Assembly (NCBI GenBank): GCA_003567685.1
Contig: PWYW01000038.1
Span: 1 to 54,902 of the forward strand
DNA: 54,902 bases
Source: Gammaproteobacteria bacterium
GTDB lineage: Bacteria > Pseudomonadota > Gammaproteobacteria > Xanthomonadales > Wenzhouxiangellaceae
Reading direction: 5' to 3'
Shown: one piece after another, positions 54,424-54,902 of the stretch
Layout of the letters: every line of letters begins with the position of its first letter
Position numbering within the stretch: the stretch's first letter is position 1
The notes under the pieces: model-generated
What the model was told of the DNA's origin: nothing
Database searches by the model: none
Seen by the model: the letters and a program-made list of their open reading frames with translations, nothing else
Program-made: the position numbers and the translations under genes

Positions 54424-54902
54424 GGCGTTCCATTTTTTTCTTGAAGTGCAGCAGTTGGTTGTTGGCCGGCATGGCAATGGTGTCGACCTGCTCGAAGCCT
54501 GCCGATTGTGCCATGGAACGCAGTGACTGAAGATCACGAATCCCCATGCTGGGATCACGGGCCCGGAGGCTCAGATCAAAAGCCCGGTTGCTGTCTGCGC
54601 TGTGTTGGCCCGCTTCGCTGAACGGCCCGTACACCAGCAGCAAACCGCCCGACCCCAGAACGCTGGCCGCGCCGCTGAACAGTTCCGGCGCCAGTTCAAA
54701 GGGCATGATGTGCAGGGTATTGGCGGTAAATACGGCATCAAAGCGAGCATCAGGCCAGTCGTCATGCCCCAACTGCAACGGCAACGGATAAGCCAGGTTA
54801 CCCTGACCTTCAAGGGCAAAACGCGCCTTCAGGTCGGGCAGGTTGCCCGGCACATCGCTGGCTTGCCAGTGCAACCAGGGCAGGTTCTGCTGAAAGTAGA
54901 CA
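54410..54902 (-). CDS. DUF938 family methyltransferase (5' end beyond window)
   Basis: The visible 163 residues begin within VYFQQNLPWLHWQASD, a conserved early part of DUF938 proteins, so the first 20-60 residues lie beyond the right edge. They include DAVFTANTLHIMPFELAPELFSGAASVLGSGGLLLVYGPF, a class I methyltransferase-type motif region, and MGIRDLQSLRSMAQSAGF. DUF938 proteins are SAM-dependent methyltransferases of unknown substrate. It overlaps the sulfoxide reductase start, so the two are probably co-translated. Confidence 0.88.
   Translation of the reverse strand, partial: VYFQQNLPWLHWQASDVPGNLPDLKARFALEGQGNLAYPLPLQLGHDDWPDARFDAVFTANTLHIMPFELAPELFSGAASVLGSGGLLLVYGPFSEAGQHSADSNRAFDLSLRARDPSMGIRDLQSLRSMAQSAGFEQVDTIAMPANNQLLHFKKKMERHDLG

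Overview
The window is a gene-dense, GC-rich chromosomal segment of a Gram-negative bacterium, almost certainly a gammaproteobacterium. The evidence is type II secretion pseudopilins, Hda, an fMet-tRNA/rimP/nusA/infB operon, AmgK/MurU peptidoglycan recycling, lipoprotein signal peptides and an M1-type PepN. The combination of a SufR-led suf operon, the purN-purM/DUF2066/CDP-alcohol transferase/hda neighbourhood and many secreted peptidases recalls the Xanthomonadales/Chromatiales side of the class (for example Wenzhouxiangella-like organisms). That placement is inference. No rRNA, CRISPR array, prophage or plasmid gene was seen. Most of the window is core chromosome.

Layout. 1-3926 (-): gspG-H-I-J-K-L, cut by the left edge. 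3981-9196 (+): bioA, a 287-bp MITE-like element, rsmE, a secreted DUF4438-like protein, prmA and an LpxL-like acyltransferase. 9282-10031 (-): an ACT-like acidic protein. 10221-11098 (+): queD and a DUF456 membrane protein. 11132-16392 (-): promoter, initiator tRNA, terminator, rimP, nusA, infB, rbfA. 16523-21819 (+): S9 peptidase, short-chain dehydrogenase, serine-hydrolase lipoprotein and a membrane protein, ended by a clear terminator. 21894-29353 (-): a suf Fe-S cluster operon (sufR-B-C-D-S) followed by three small membrane-protein genes and a NifU/SufU-like gene. 29555-30685 (-): a secreted DUF4397 protein. 30814-32468 (+): amgK-murU. 32441-34054 (-): alkaline phosphatase. 34210-37071 (+): three-gene pntA1-A2-B transhydrogenase. 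37146-40506 (+): an unknown lipoprotein and asnB. 40559-42905 (-): hda, CDP-alcohol transferase, DUF2066. 43154-48399 (+): purM, purN, DUF3108, M48 peptidase with a TPR-like tail, amidohydrolase. 48400-49200: an 800-bp non-coding tract with three long inverted repeats. 49201-54902: AmpD-like amidase, pepN, threonine/serine dehydratase, sixA, free-Met-R-sulfoxide reductase and a DUF938 methyltransferase cut by the right edge.

Themes. Translation is heavily represented: initiation (fMet-tRNA, IF2), ribosome maturation (RimP, RbfA), rRNA and r-protein methylation (RsmE, PrmA) and tRNA queuosine (QueD). Envelope and periplasm work is represented by T2SS, the LpxL-like protein, muropeptide recycling (amidase, AmgK, MurU), several lipoproteins and peptidases, and alkaline phosphatase. 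Redox and cofactor genes are suf, pnt and bioA.

The least ordinary points are these. A 287-bp element with terminal inverted repeats and TA flanks sits exactly in the bioA stop codon and separates it from rsmE. The SufU-like scaffold protein has Asn where the third cluster/Zn cysteine is expected. The 48.4-49.2 kb tract holds nested long hairpins. An inverted repeat overlaps a sigma70-like promoter before an unknown lipoprotein. The LpxL-like enzyme lacks the acidic partner of its catalytic His. I found no clearly new multi-gene system. The suf-linked membrane-protein block with the altered scaffold is the nearest candidate.
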